Assembly (NCBI RefSeq): GCF_050402865.1
Contig: NZ_BAABMF010000013.1
Location: 1 to 64,000 of the forward strand
DNA length: 64,000 nt
Direction of reading: 5' to 3'
Source of the DNA: Clostridium_AF sediminicola
GTDB lineage: Bacteria; Bacillota; Clostridia; Clostridiales; Clostridiaceae
The notes beneath the pieces were generated by a model. The model saw only the letters and a list, made by a program, of their open reading frames with translations. It had not been told where the DNA came from and made no database searches. Below are positions 25,647 to 34,914 of this stretch, one piece after another (position 1 is the stretch's first letter; every line of letters starts with the position of its first letter). A program made the translations under genes and the position numbers.

Positions 25647-27011
25647 TTAAATCTTTATTTCAAATATTGTTCCTTCTCCTAATGTGCTTTTCACTGATAT
25701 TTCCCAACCATGAAGTTTTACCAATTTCTTTACTATATGAAGTCCTATTCCACTTCCTTCATTTTCAAAGCTTCGTGATTTATCAGCAGTGTAGAAATTA
25801 TCAAATATACAAGGAAGATCTTTTTTATTTATCCCTTTTCCATTATCAATGACTCTTAGAATTTTTCTGTTTTTATCTGTAATGGTTTCTACTTTTACAA
25901 ATCCATTTTTATTACCGTATTTTATGGCATTATCAACTAAATTTATAAAGATTTCTTTTATGCAATTTTTATCTCCTTCAATAATAAAATTGTCCTCACA
26001 TAAGTTTTGGAATTCAATATTCTTGCTAGCTGCTATAGGTCTTAGGAATTTATATATATCATTAATTTCAGCTTTCAAATTTATTGATTGTTTTTCTAAT
26101 TTTATTTCATCTACTCTAGTGAGGGATAAAAGAGAATTAACCATAGTTGAAAGTCTATTAGTTTCTTCATATATATCATTCATATATTCTATATAGGTTT
26201 CTTTATTATCTTCTTCATCCAAAGATTCTATTAAAACTCTAATGGCTGCAAGAGGAGTTTTGAATTCATGTGATACTGAACTTACGAAATTTTTTCTATT
26301 GCTATCGATTTTGTATAATTCATCACTCATATTATTAAAAGTTGCAGCTAATAACCCAATTTCATCTTCTCTAGCTATAGAGACTTTTGTATCTAAATCT
26401 CCTTTTTGAATTCTTTCAGAAGCTAAAGTGAGGGTTCGAATGGGGGCAACAATTTTTTTACTAGTAAAGAAGGATAGGATAGTAAAAAATAGTGAAATAA
26501 TTAAAGATATCATTATAACAAGCTTACTAAAATTCAGAACATTATCTTTTATGTCTTCAACATAAGTGGAAAATAAAATGATATATTCAATATCTTTTTC
26601 AACAATAATAGGAAATGTAATCATCATCATTTTCTTTTTGTTATAATTATAGTAGCCTATAGTACTGTTTTTATTTTTTATTGTATTTCGAATTTCATTA
26701 TTATTAAGAGTGTCCTTATTATAAATACCATAACTATCCACTAATACTTTGCCTGAATTATCTAGGAATAATATTCTCTCATCAAAGTCATCTGATTGTT
26801 TTGTTAAGAGATATCTTAAACTTTCATCATCTAACTCTGCATAGTCTTTCATAAAAGAAATCATTTGGGCTTTATTTAAGTATTTTTCTTCATTCTTTTC
26901 ATATTGTGATTTGCTATAGTTCCATATTAATAGTCCATCTAGAGAAGCTATTGATATTAAGAATATTAAACCATAAGTAAAGGCTAATCTTAGGGACATT
27001 TTTTTAAACAT
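25647..27011 (-). CDS. Sensor histidine kinase with HAMP domain
   Basis: Two membrane helices (about residues 8-28 and 160-180) flank a compact extracytoplasmic sensor. HAMP follows (FTSKKIVAPIRTLTLASERI), then the His box SVSHEFKTPLAAIRVLI near residue 250 and ATPase motifs NLVDNAIKYG, DNGKGI and GSGIGLHIVKKLV. AAGG eight bases before the ATG at 27011 sets the start; it overlaps the regulator end by eight bases. Confidence 0.9.
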   Translation of the reverse strand: MFKKMSLRLAFTYGLIFLISIASLDGLLIWNYSKSQYEKNEEKYLNKAQMISFMKDYAELDDESLRYLLTKQSDDFDERILFLDNSGKVLVDSYGIYNKDTLNNNEIRNTIKNKNSTIGYYNYNKKKMMMITFPIIVEKDIEYIILFSTYVEDIKDNVLNFSKLVIMISLIISLFFTILSFFTSKKIVAPIRTLTLASERIQKGDLDTKVSIAREDEIGLLAATFNNMSDELYKIDSNRKNFVSSVSHEFKTPLAAIRVLIESLDEEDNKETYIEYMNDIYEETNRLSTMVNSLLSLTRVDEIKLEKQSINLKAEINDIYKFLRPIAASKNIEFQNLCEDNFIIEGDKNCIKEIFINLVDNAIKYGNKNGFVKVETITDKNRKILRVIDNGKGINKKDLPCIFDNFYTADKSRSFENEGSGIGLHIVKKLVKLHGWEISVKSTLGEGTIFEIKI

Positions 27012-27690
27012 TAATTGAATCCTTTCTAAAGTAATATCCAACTCCCCATTTAGTTTTTATATATGTTGGTTCAGAGGGATTATCCTCAATTTTGCGTCTA
27101 AGATTTTTCACATGAACATCCACTGTCCTAGTATCAAAACTATGTTCATTCCATGCAAGTTCAAATAATTGTTCTCTTGAAAATACTCTCCCTTTGTTTT
27201 TGATAAGATAAAGTAAAATATCGAATTCTTTAGCTGTTAAAGCTAAACTATCTCCATTTTTATAAACTGTTCTTTCATTCTCATTTATACTTAAAGTTCC
27301 TGCCTCGATAATATTCTTGTCCATATTTGATTTTTCAAGTCTTCTACAAATAACCTTTATCCTTGTTATTAATTCACGGGTATGAAAAGGTTTAGTGACA
27401 TAATCGTCAGCACCTAATTCTAGTCCTAGTATTTTATCTATATAATCATCTTTTGCAGTTAGCATAATTATGGGAGTATCTCTATTTTCCCTTATTTTTT
27501 TACATAAAGTCATACCATCTATTTCAGGAAGCATAAGGTCTAAAAGAATAAAATCAATTTCTCTGATTTTTAATTGTTCCAAAGCCGCATTTCCATCATA
27601 AGCAGTAAATACAGTGTATCCCTCTTTTTCTAAACTTTTTTTCAAACCTTTTACTAGAAGTTTTTCATCATCTATTATTAAAATATTCAT
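27004..27690 (-). CDS. OmpR/PhoB-family response regulator
   Basis: 228 residues. Receiver with IDDEKLL, Asp in LLDLMLPEIDG, and TKPFHTREL. Winged helix: LTAKEFDILLYLIKNKGRVF, WNEHSFDTRTVDVHVKNLRR, KWGVGYYF. GGAGG nine bases before ATG 27690 decides the start. First gene of a leftward operon with kinase and lipoprotein. Confidence 0.9.
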   Translation of the reverse strand: MNILIIDDEKLLVKGLKKSLEKEGYTVFTAYDGNAALEQLKIREIDFILLDLMLPEIDGMTLCKKIRENRDTPIIMLTAKDDYIDKILGLELGADDYVTKPFHTRELITRIKVICRRLEKSNMDKNIIEAGTLSINENERTVYKNGDSLALTAKEFDILLYLIKNKGRVFSREQLFELAWNEHSFDTRTVDVHVKNLRRKIEDNPSEPTYIKTKWGVGYYFRKDSINV

Positions 27691-27908
27691 AAGATATTTC
27701 CTCCACTTTTTATCAATTGGCAATTATATGTCAACTTTATTCTATATTACTAATTTAAAGAAAGTTTTAAGAAATGTAAAGAAAATATGAAGAAAAAGGA
27801 GTCTATAGAATTTTAAGGTAATAATAATTGAGTATAAAAAAATATATAGTCTATCAAAGTGTATTTCAATGTTCCATTTCTTTTGGGATAGGTACTTTTG
27901 CAGAAATA

Positions 27909-27917
27909 TGTTATAAT
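27909..27917 (+). promoter_or_regulatory. Extended -10 promoter of the MFS gene
   Basis: TGTTATAAT is an extended -10 (TGnTATAAT); no good -35 is seen. The transcript would begin about 27925 and run through the terminator-like hairpin at 27951 before reaching the gene. Confidence 0.5.
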
Positions 27918-27950
27918 TAAGTGGTTAATAATAGAAAATTATTAAAATTT

Positions 27951-27989
27951 AATGGTGTGCTCAAAATTGAGTACACCATTAAATTTTTT
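27951..27989 (+). terminator. Leader terminator (possible attenuator) before the MFS gene
   Basis: AATGGTGTGCTCAA / TTGAGTACACCATT, a 14-bp stem with a single G-A mismatch, followed by AAATTTTTT. It lies between the promoter and the ribosome site, so readthrough would set expression. Its core is identical to the terminator at 8236. Confidence 0.7.
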
Positions 27990-28010
27990 ATAAAAATAAG
28001 GAGTAAACAT

Positions 28011-29303
28011 ATGAATAATCTAATTTTAAAAGTTAAAAAATCCTACGGAGGATTACCATTTAGTATCTATATTCTTTTTATTGCTCGGGTAATAAATCGC
28101 ATGGGTGGTTTTGTACATGCATTCCTTGCAATGTTTCTACAACAAAGAATGGGGATGAATGATAATGCTATAGCAAACTATATTATGATTATGGGAATTA
28201 TGACATCATTATCTCCATTTATCGGTGGGAGAATTGCTGATATTCGCGGAAGAAAAACTATATATCTTGTTGCTCAAAGTATGGCTGCAATTTTATTGAT
28301 ACCTTGTGGGATATTTGCGGACAGTCATCCAGAAGTCATTCCAACACTATTGATTGCATCTGCAATCTTATCAAGTATCATTAGGCCAATTAATAGTGCA
28401 ATGGTTGCTGATTTGACTGATTCCATGGAACAACGTAAAAGAGCCTTTGCTCTTTTGTATCTTGGTATTAATGTAGGGGTTGCTATAGGACCCATGATAG
28501 GTGGTTTTTTATTTAAAAATTATATTAAGTGGTTTTTCATTGGAGATGCTATTACAACATTAATATCAGTTTTACTAGTCGCATTTTTTGTTAAAGAAAC
28601 TCAATTAACAAAAAAACAGATGGAAGAAGCTAATGGCGGAGAGAAGATGGAAGAGGGTTCAACACTTTCTGTACTTCTTAAAAAACCAGTAATTATTATG
28701 TTCATCTTTTTCTCTTTATTTAATTCTATTGCATATGCACAAGGAAATTTTGGATTACCACTTTATTTATCAAAGGTTTTTGGGGAAGCTGGTCCGATGA
28801 AGTTTGGAGCACTTATGTCATTTAATGCTGTTATCGTACTTATTTGCACTATTCCCATAACCGAATTACTTAAAAGGAATAGACCAGTGTATAATGTGTC
28901 TCTAGCATCATTTCTATATGCTGTAGGATTTGGAATGACTGGACTTATTGGTAACATCTATCCATTATTCTTTGTAAGTGTTCTGATATGGACATTAGGT
29001 GAAATAGTTGCTGTGACAAATCATTCTGTGTTTATAATGTCTCATACACCGGTTAATTACCGAGGAAGATTTAATGGAATTATTGCTTTTATTATGGGGG
29101 CAGGCCATATTGTAAGTCCTAAAATCATGAGTAAATTGACAATGAATTTTAACTATACTCTAGCATGGTTATTTATAGGTGTACTAGCTCTTGTGGCGGC
29201 ATTTGGATTGATTTATACAGGAAAGGTTGATGAAAGGCTACATCCTGAAGTGAAAGGTAAAACATTAGTATCAGCTTCCACTATAGATAAAACACTAGAG
29301 TAG
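28011..29303 (+). CDS. Major facilitator superfamily transporter (probable drug exporter)
   Basis: 430 residues, about twelve membrane segments. Motif A between helices 2 and 3 is clear (GGRIADIRGRKTIY, about residues 69-82). AAGGAG seven bases before ATG 28011 sets the start; upstream in-frame codons run through the leader hairpin and are unlikely to be translated. Solitary gene. The substrate is unknown; leader-terminator control is common for antibiotic exporters in Firmicutes. Confidence 0.85.
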   Translation: MNNLILKVKKSYGGLPFSIYILFIARVINRMGGFVHAFLAMFLQQRMGMNDNAIANYIMIMGIMTSLSPFIGGRIADIRGRKTIYLVAQSMAAILLIPCGIFADSHPEVIPTLLIASAILSSIIRPINSAMVADLTDSMEQRKRAFALLYLGINVGVAIGPMIGGFLFKNYIKWFFIGDAITTLISVLLVAFFVKETQLTKKQMEEANGGEKMEEGSTLSVLLKKPVIIMFIFFSLFNSIAYAQGNFGLPLYLSKVFGEAGPMKFGALMSFNAVIVLICTIPITELLKRNRPVYNVSLASFLYAVGFGMTGLIGNIYPLFFVSVLIWTLGEIVAVTNHSVFIMSHTPVNYRGRFNGIIAFIMGAGHIVSPKIMSKLTMNFNYTLAWLFIGVLALVAAFGLIYTGKVDERLHPEVKGKTLVSASTIDKTLE

Positions 29304-29321
29304 ATTGATAGAAACAATAAA

Positions 29322-29388
29322 TCATTGATTGAGTTTGAGAATAGGATTTTAAAAACAGCTAAAAGATATTTTAGCTGTTTTTTTAGTA
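29322..29388 (+). repeat. Repeated terminator segment, copy 1
   Basis: About 66 nt including TTTGAGAATAGGATTT and the hairpin AAAACAGCTAAAA/TTTTAGCTGTTTT plus T-tract (29351-29384), nearly identical to 40681-40746. The match extends upstream of the hairpin, so it is copied DNA and not only convergent terminator sequence. It terminates the MFS gene. Confidence 0.8.
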
Positions 29389-29502
29389 TGGTTTATTATT
29401 AAAAAAAAGGTTTGAGTCCTTTTTTCATTAGGTAATAAATCTATATTTTTTATGAATTATGTATACGTAGAGTAGTGTTTTGAAATGTTAAAGGAAGATT
29501 GA

Positions 29503-29658
29503 GATATTCGCAAATCAAATGCTATTTGTTCACTATGGATAGAAGCTATGAAAGCAGTTATTTATCTTAAAACAAATATGTTTAATGATGTAGATAAGCA
29601 AAATATTATAAATAGGAATCGTAATAAAGAAATATCTTATAAACAAGTAGAAAACTAA
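29503..29658 (+). pseudogene. Possible C-terminal gene remnant
   Basis: A frame without a start codon near its beginning reads DIRKSNAICSLWIEAMKAVI then a Lys/Asn-rich tail, ending TAA. Composition is protein-like but no family was recognised. The rest of 29389-29839 shows only a small hairpin (29402-29427) and the presumed promoter of the next gene. Confidence 0.3.
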
Positions 29659-29839
29659 TTTTTCGATTAGGTTATAACATTGTAGTAATTAATTTAATAC
29701 ACCAATAATGTAAAAAAAAGTAGTATAATGAAATAAATAAAAAAATTACAAAGATACTATATTTTTGTAATTAGGGTGATAATATTGCAATTTCAATAGT
29801 ATATGATATTTTCAACATTTTGATGAAAGGAGCTTGATT

Positions 29840-31759
29840 ATGAATAAGTTTAAGATAGGATGTTTGACATATAAGAAATTAGACATATTAGCACAACAAG
29901 CAGTAAAACAAATTAATGATCCAACTATAGAGATAATACTAGTAGAAGGATTAATGGAGCAACTAATAGATAAGGTTAATCAAGAAATGAGAAATGGAGT
30001 GGATGTATTTATTGGTGGTGGTGCAAATGCAAAAATTGTATCAAAATATACTAGTGTAAATGTTGTAAACATTAAATTAACATTTTATGATTACTTTTAT
30101 GCTGTATTAGAAGCCAAGAAAGTAAGTAATAAAATTGGGATTGTTAATTATATAGAAACGGCTATAATGGATTTTTCTAAAATTGAAGAAGGTCTTGGTG
30201 TTGAAATTACTTCTATTAAATATAAAGATAAAGATGAGCTATATAAATCTATTAACGAATCTGAATGTGAAGTTGTGATAGGAGCCAGTTTGGCAAATGA
30301 AGTAGCTAGTGAGCTAGGAATGCCAAGTGTGCTTATTTATCCAGGTATAGAGGCTATAATAAATACAATTTTAGAAGCAAAAGAAATCTCTATAGCAATA
30401 AGAAATGAAAAAGAGAAGTCTAAAATTTTTCAAACTGTATTGGAATTTAGTCCAAGTGGTATCATACTTACAGATGAAAATTCGGAGATTATCTTTTTTA
30501 ATCCTGCTGTAGAAAAAATATTTGGAATAAATTCATTAAATGCTGTTGGAGAATCAATAGAACAAATATTGCCTGAATGTGAGTTGGATAGTGTTATTGA
30601 ATCAGGAGAACCTCAATTAAGTGTTATTAATAGAGTAAGAAATAACGATGTTGTCGTTAATAGAATACCATTGGAAATAGATAATAATGTTATGGGCTCA
30701 ATTGCAATTATTGATAAAGTATCAGAAATACAAAAAACTGAACAAAAAATTCGAATTAACAATAATAGAAAGGGATTTTATGCTAAAAACCATTTTTCAA
30801 ACATAATAGGAAGTTCGAATATAATGATGGAAAAAATAGAAGAAGCCAAACTCTATGCAAGGACAAATTATAATGTACTAATAACAGGAGAAACAGGGAC
30901 AGGAAAAGAAATTTTCGCTCAAAGTATACATAACTATAGTTACAAATATAATGGTCCCTTTGTAGCAGTAAATTGTGCAGCAATACCAGATAATTTATTA
31001 GAAAGCGAACTTTTTGGATATGATGAGGGTGCTTTTACAGGAACTAAAGCAGGTGGAAAAGCTGGTTTTTTTGAAATTGCTCATAATGGAACAATTTTTT
31101 TAGATGAAATTGGAGAACTTCCTTTAAGTCTTCAGTCTAGATTACTTAGAGTTATTCAGGAAAAAGAAGTTATTAGGGTAGGAGGGGACAGAGTAATACC
31201 AGTAGATGTTAGAATTATAGCTGCAACTAATAAAAATTTACTAAAGAAAATACCAGATGAATTTAGAATGGATTTATATTATAGAATTAATGTTTTAGAA
31301 TTGGACATCCCTTCACTCATTAAACGTGAAGATGATGTCATTGAGATATTTGAACATTTTATATCTAATAACAAAGATTTAAGTAGATATAAAATAGAAA
31401 TACCAAAAGACATTTATAAGGTACTAAAACACTATTCATGGCCGGGCAATATTAGAGAGTTACAAAATGTATCTGAAAGATTTTCTCTTTTTTTATCAAA
31501 AGTAAATAGAAATGATCTGAGTGCATATCATGAAATACTGATAAAGGCAATTGGAGAGAAAAGAATTATCTATGATGTATTTAATAAAAGAGGTATTAAT
31601 TATGATGATAAAATAAAGATTGAAAAATATGATGAAAATTTAGTTGATGAGTTATTATATATTTTTTCAAATCAAAAAAATAAAGTGGCTAATATTTTAG
31701 GTATTAATAGAACAACACTTTGGAGAAAGATGAAAACGTTGCAAAAAGACAAAAAATAA
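29840..31759 (+). CDS. Sigma-54-dependent activator with PrpR-type sensor domain
   Basis: Enhancer-binding activator of 639 residues. Order: PrpR_N-like ligand domain (about 1-190, with VDVFIGGGANAKIV), PAS (about 200-300, ILTDENSEIIFFNPAVEKIF), AAA+ ATPase with Walker A GETGTGKE and Walker B GTIFLDEIGE, and a Fis-type HTH at the end (KVANILGINRTTLWRKMKTL). The sigma-54 contact loop reads GAFTGT instead of the usual GAFTGA. AAAGGAG lies seven bases before ATG 29840; an upstream TTG is less likely. A sigma-54 promoter follows immediately, so it should control the TRAP/CoA genes. Confidence 0.92.
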   Translation: MNKFKIGCLTYKKLDILAQQAVKQINDPTIEIILVEGLMEQLIDKVNQEMRNGVDVFIGGGANAKIVSKYTSVNVVNIKLTFYDYFYAVLEAKKVSNKIGIVNYIETAIMDFSKIEEGLGVEITSIKYKDKDELYKSINESECEVVIGASLANEVASELGMPSVLIYPGIEAIINTILEAKEISIAIRNEKEKSKIFQTVLEFSPSGIILTDENSEIIFFNPAVEKIFGINSLNAVGESIEQILPECELDSVIESGEPQLSVINRVRNNDVVVNRIPLEIDNNVMGSIAIIDKVSEIQKTEQKIRINNNRKGFYAKNHFSNIIGSSNIMMEKIEEAKLYARTNYNVLITGETGTGKEIFAQSIHNYSYKYNGPFVAVNCAAIPDNLLESELFGYDEGAFTGTKAGGKAGFFEIAHNGTIFLDEIGELPLSLQSRLLRVIQEKEVIRVGGDRVIPVDVRIIAATNKNLLKKIPDEFRMDLYYRINVLELDIPSLIKREDDVIEIFEHFISNNKDLSRYKIEIPKDIYKVLKHYSWPGNIRELQNVSERFSLFLSKVNRNDLSAYHEILIKAIGEKRIIYDVFNKRGINYDDKIKIEKYDENLVDELLYIFSNQKNKVANILGINRTTLWRKMKTLQKDKK

Positions 31760-31768
31760 TATAAATGC

Positions 31769-31802
31769 AACATGTTCAAATTAAAGAAAGTGTTGAATTC
31801 AA
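31769..31802. promoter_or_regulatory. Candidate upstream activator sites
   Basis: Two short palindromes, AACATGTT (31769-31776) and TTGAATTCAA (31793-31802), lie 10-45 bases before the -24 element. This is close for enhancer sites, but no other dyads are seen between the two genes. Confidence 0.35.
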
Positions 31803-31811
31803 TGGTTTATA

Positions 31812-31828
31812 TTGGCACATAAATTGCT
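31812..31828 (+). promoter_or_regulatory. Sigma-54 (-24/-12) promoter of the TRAP operon
   Basis: TTGGCACATAAATTGCT matches the consensus TTGGCACnnnnnTTGCW exactly, with GG and GC ten bases apart. It stands about 78 bases before the dctP-like gene. AAGCGCTAA just downstream recurs as TTAGCGCTAA at 34870-34879 before the CoA-transferase. Confidence 0.92.
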
Positions 31829-31905
31829 TTTTACAATGGTAAGCGCTAAAGATTATGCAAAGGAGGATTTGTATTTAATAAAAAAGTTAATTTTAGGAGG
31901 ATGTT

Positions 31906-32925
31906 ATGAAAAAAAGAAAAATAGGTAGTTTAATTTTGAGTTTTGTAATGGTTAGTTTATTATTTATAGGATGTTCTTCAAAAACTGAAGAAACAGCGAG
32001 TGGTGAAACTCCAAAAGAAAAGATTGTTTTAAAACTTGGACATACTGGGGCACCAGATCACCCATACCAAAAAGCAGCGGAAATGTTTGCTGAAAAAGTT
32101 GCAGAAAAAACTGATGGAATGGTTGAGATTAAAATTTTTCCTTCTAATCAGTTAGGGAAGCAAAAAGAATTAGTTGAAGGTGCTCAATTAGGAACAGTTG
32201 ATATGGTATTAACATCAGATGTTTTACTTTCAGGATTTGAACCTAAAATGGGAGCTTTGAATTTGCCATTTTTATTTAGTGATTATGAAAACGTTGTAAA
32301 TGCTCTTAATGGAGAAGCTGGTCAAGAATTATCAGAAGCATTATTGACAAAAAATTTAAAAGTTATTGGATGGTGGGAAAATGGGTTTAGACACATTACT
32401 AATTCAAAAACTATTATTGAAAATCCATCAGATTTAGAAGGATTAAAAATTAGAACACCTAGTGGAACAGTATTTGTTGATACATTTAATATGCTTGGTG
32501 CAAGTGCAACACCTATGTCATTTGGGGAACTTTACTCAGCCCTTCAATTAAACACTGTTGATGGACAAGAAAATCCAACTACTCATGTTTTAACACAAAA
32601 GTTCTATGAGGTTCAGGATTACTTATCTCTTACATATCATATACATGTGTCTGAGCCTTTAATAATGAGTAAAGCAGTTTATGATAAATTACCAGCTGAA
32701 TATCAAGAAATTTTATTAGAGGCTGGTAAAGATGTTTCAGAATGGTCATACCAAACTACTAAAGAATCAGAAGCATCTGAGATAGAAGAAATAAAGGCTA
32801 AGGGAATGACTGTAACAGAGCCAAATATAGAGAAATTTAAAGAAGCAACTAAAGTAGTTTATGAAAAATATGAAAAGGAATTTGGAAAAGATTTCATAGA
32901 TTTATTAAAAAATTCAGGGAAATAA
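31906..32925 (+). CDS. TRAP transporter solute-binding protein (DctP family)
   Basis: Exported receptor of 339 residues, lipid-anchored in this organism: signal peptide then lipobox LFIGC. Family markers: LGHTGAPDHPYQKAAEMFAE, the IKIFPSNQLGKQKELVEGAQ segment, the carboxylate-binding Arg region LKIRTPSG near residue 183, and VDGQENPTTHV. AGGAGG upstream. First gene of the sigma-54 operon. Confidence 0.92.
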   Translation: MKKRKIGSLILSFVMVSLLFIGCSSKTEETASGETPKEKIVLKLGHTGAPDHPYQKAAEMFAEKVAEKTDGMVEIKIFPSNQLGKQKELVEGAQLGTVDMVLTSDVLLSGFEPKMGALNLPFLFSDYENVVNALNGEAGQELSEALLTKNLKVIGWWENGFRHITNSKTIIENPSDLEGLKIRTPSGTVFVDTFNMLGASATPMSFGELYSALQLNTVDGQENPTTHVLTQKFYEVQDYLSLTYHIHVSEPLIMSKAVYDKLPAEYQEILLEAGKDVSEWSYQTTKESEASEIEEIKAKGMTVTEPNIEKFKEATKVVYEKYEKEFGKDFIDLLKNSGK

Positions 32926-32951
32926 TTAACAATTGTAATTTAAATTTATTT

Positions 32952-32990
32952 TATGTGTAAAGGTGGTGTCGAAGCCACACTTTACATATA
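32952..32990 (+). promoter_or_regulatory. Intercistronic stem-loop between dctP and dctQ
   Basis: TATGTGTAAAGGTGG pairs with CCACACTTTACATATA, loop TGTCGAAG, no T-tract. Same position and probable role as the hairpin after the sugar-binding protein at 4523: protection of the binding-protein mRNA. Confidence 0.55.
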
Positions 32991-33012
32991 AAAAATAGTT
33001 AGGAGGCATTAA

Positions 33013-33525
33013 ATGTATATATTGCTAAAGAAAATTACAAAAGTTACAGATAAAATAGCTAAATTTATAGTTTCATTATCTTTTGGAATGATGACTTTAC
33101 TTATCTTTTTACAGGTTATTTTTAGATATGTCTTTAAGGAATCCCTTTCATGGTCTGAAGAGTTAGCAACATATTTATTTATTTGGCTTACATTCATAGG
33201 AGCAAGTATAGCCACAAGGGAAAGAACTCATATAAATGTAGAAATGCTAATTAGTAGTATTAAATCAGTAAAAATAAAAAAAACTTTTATGATTATTGCA
33301 AATGTTCTAAGTATGTTCTTTTTAGGAGTATTAACTTGGTTTGGATTTCATATTGCTAATCAGATATTATCGCTGAAACAAGTTTCTGCATCAATGCCAT
33401 TTTTATATGTTGGAATAGTTTATTTTGCAGTACCTATAGGTAGTTTGATTATGTTCTTAAACTTATTGGAAATAAATATCTCGATTATAAATGGAGATGA
33501 AAAAGTTGAAGGAGGTCATGAGTAA
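33013..33525 (+). CDS. TRAP transporter small membrane subunit (DctQ family)
   Basis: 170 residues with four membrane helices. Typical features: ITLLIFLQVIFRYVF-like first helix region (LLIFLQVIFRYVFKESLSWS), EELATYLFIWLTFIGASIA and the charged RERTHINVE loop. AGGAGG upstream. Its stop overlaps the start of dctM by one base (TAATG), so the two are translationally coupled. Confidence 0.92.
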   Translation: MYILLKKITKVTDKIAKFIVSLSFGMMTLLIFLQVIFRYVFKESLSWSEELATYLFIWLTFIGASIATRERTHINVEMLISSIKSVKIKKTFMIIANVLSMFFLGVLTWFGFHIANQILSLKQVSASMPFLYVGIVYFAVPIGSLIMFLNLLEINISIINGDEKVEGGHE

Positions 33526-34802
33526 TGGGAATTACTTTATTTATAGCGTTTGTAGTATTGATAATGCTTAGTGTTCCAATCTCAATAGCTCTTGGATTAT
33601 CATCTATGATAGCGGTATTATTACATACAGATTTATCGTTAATGGTTGTTGTTCAAAAAATATTTGGTGGAGTTAATTCTTTTACTTTAATGGCAATTCC
33701 TTTTTTTATACTTGCAGGTAATATTATGGCTGCTGGAGGAGTTTCTAACAGATTGGTAAATTTCGCGAGTTCATTAATTGGTAGAGTAACAGGTGGATTG
33801 GCATTAGTATCAACTATTGCATGTACTTTCTTTGGTGCAATATCTGGATCGGCACCTGCTACAACTGCTGCGATTGGAGCAGTAATGGTAGATCCTATGG
33901 AAAAAAAAGGATACAGCAAAGAATTTGCTGCTGCAACTGTTGCAGCATCAGGAACTATTGGATTATTAATACCACCAAGTATTACCATGGTTTTGTATGG
34001 AGTTATTTCAGGTGTTTCTATAGGAAAATTATTTTTAGCTGGAATTATTCCTGGACTGTTAATGTGTTGTACTTTGATGTTAGTGGAATATGTTATATCT
34101 AAAAAAAGAGGGTATAGAGGAGAGGAACCAGCAAGTTTTAATGATATTATATCATCTTTTAAAAAGAGTATTCTTGCTTTATTGATGCCTTTAATTATAT
34201 TAGGTGGAATCTATGGAGGAATATTTACGCCTACAGAAGCTGCTGTTGTTGCTGTAGTTTATGGCTTGATAATTGGACTTTTTGTATATAAAGAATTAAA
34301 TATTAAGAAAATTTTTAAAATACTTCAAGACTCAGGAAAAAGCACTTCTGTAATATTATATTTAGTTGCTACTGCTCATATTTTTAGTTATATCTTAGCT
34401 AGTGAGGAAATTCCACAACAATTAGCAACATTTCTTTTAAGTGTATCAGATAATCCGTTAATTATTCAATTCATGATAATGATAGCACTCTTAATTGCAG
34501 GAACTTTCTTGGATAATGCTGTTGCAATTGTTTTACTAACACCTATTTTTTATCCAATCATAGCTCAGGTAGGGATTGATCCGGTATTTTTCGGTGTACT
34601 AATGGTATTTGCGTTAGCTGTAGGACAAATAACTCCACCAGTTGGATTATGTTTGTTTGTTTCCTGTAATATATCAAAATTATCTATTGAAAAATTATCT
34701 AAAGCCATTGTACCATTTTTAATTGCTTTGATTGCGTTGTTGATAGTATTGAATTTGATACCAGACGCAATTTTATTTATACCTAGGCATGCAGTATTTT
34801 AG
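33525..34802 (+). CDS. TRAP transporter large membrane subunit (DctM family)
   Basis: 425 residues, about twelve hydrophobic segments, sodium-driven channel subunit. Signatures: ALGLSSM near the start, MAIPFFILAGNIMAAGGVSN, GAISGSAPATTAAIGAVM, IPPSITMVLYG and QITPPVGLCLFVSC. Together with the two genes before it this is a complete TRAP system. Confidence 0.93.
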   Translation: MGITLFIAFVVLIMLSVPISIALGLSSMIAVLLHTDLSLMVVVQKIFGGVNSFTLMAIPFFILAGNIMAAGGVSNRLVNFASSLIGRVTGGLALVSTIACTFFGAISGSAPATTAAIGAVMVDPMEKKGYSKEFAAATVAASGTIGLLIPPSITMVLYGVISGVSIGKLFLAGIIPGLLMCCTLMLVEYVISKKRGYRGEEPASFNDIISSFKKSILALLMPLIILGGIYGGIFTPTEAAVVAVVYGLIIGLFVYKELNIKKIFKILQDSGKSTSVILYLVATAHIFSYILASEEIPQQLATFLLSVSDNPLIIQFMIMIALLIAGTFLDNAVAIVLLTPIFYPIIAQVGIDPVFFGVLMVFALAVGQITPPVGLCLFVSCNISKLSIEKLSKAIVPFLIALIALLIVLNLIPDAILFIPRHAVF

Positions 34803-34869
34803 AAAATAAAATTATTTATGTAAAAAACCTTCTTTTAAATACTTGTTTAAAGTATTTATTGCATATTAA

Positions 34870-34879
34870 TTAGCGCTAA
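34870..34879. promoter_or_regulatory. TTAGCGCTAA palindrome before the CoA-transferase
   Basis: Ten-base perfect palindrome. Nine of its bases are shared with the segment right after the sigma-54 promoter (31841-31849). It could be an operator for a second regulator of the pathway; cre-like but not a full match. Confidence 0.3.
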
Positions 34880-34914
34880 AAAATTAATTGTTTTAATTAA
34901 AGGAGGGTAATTTT

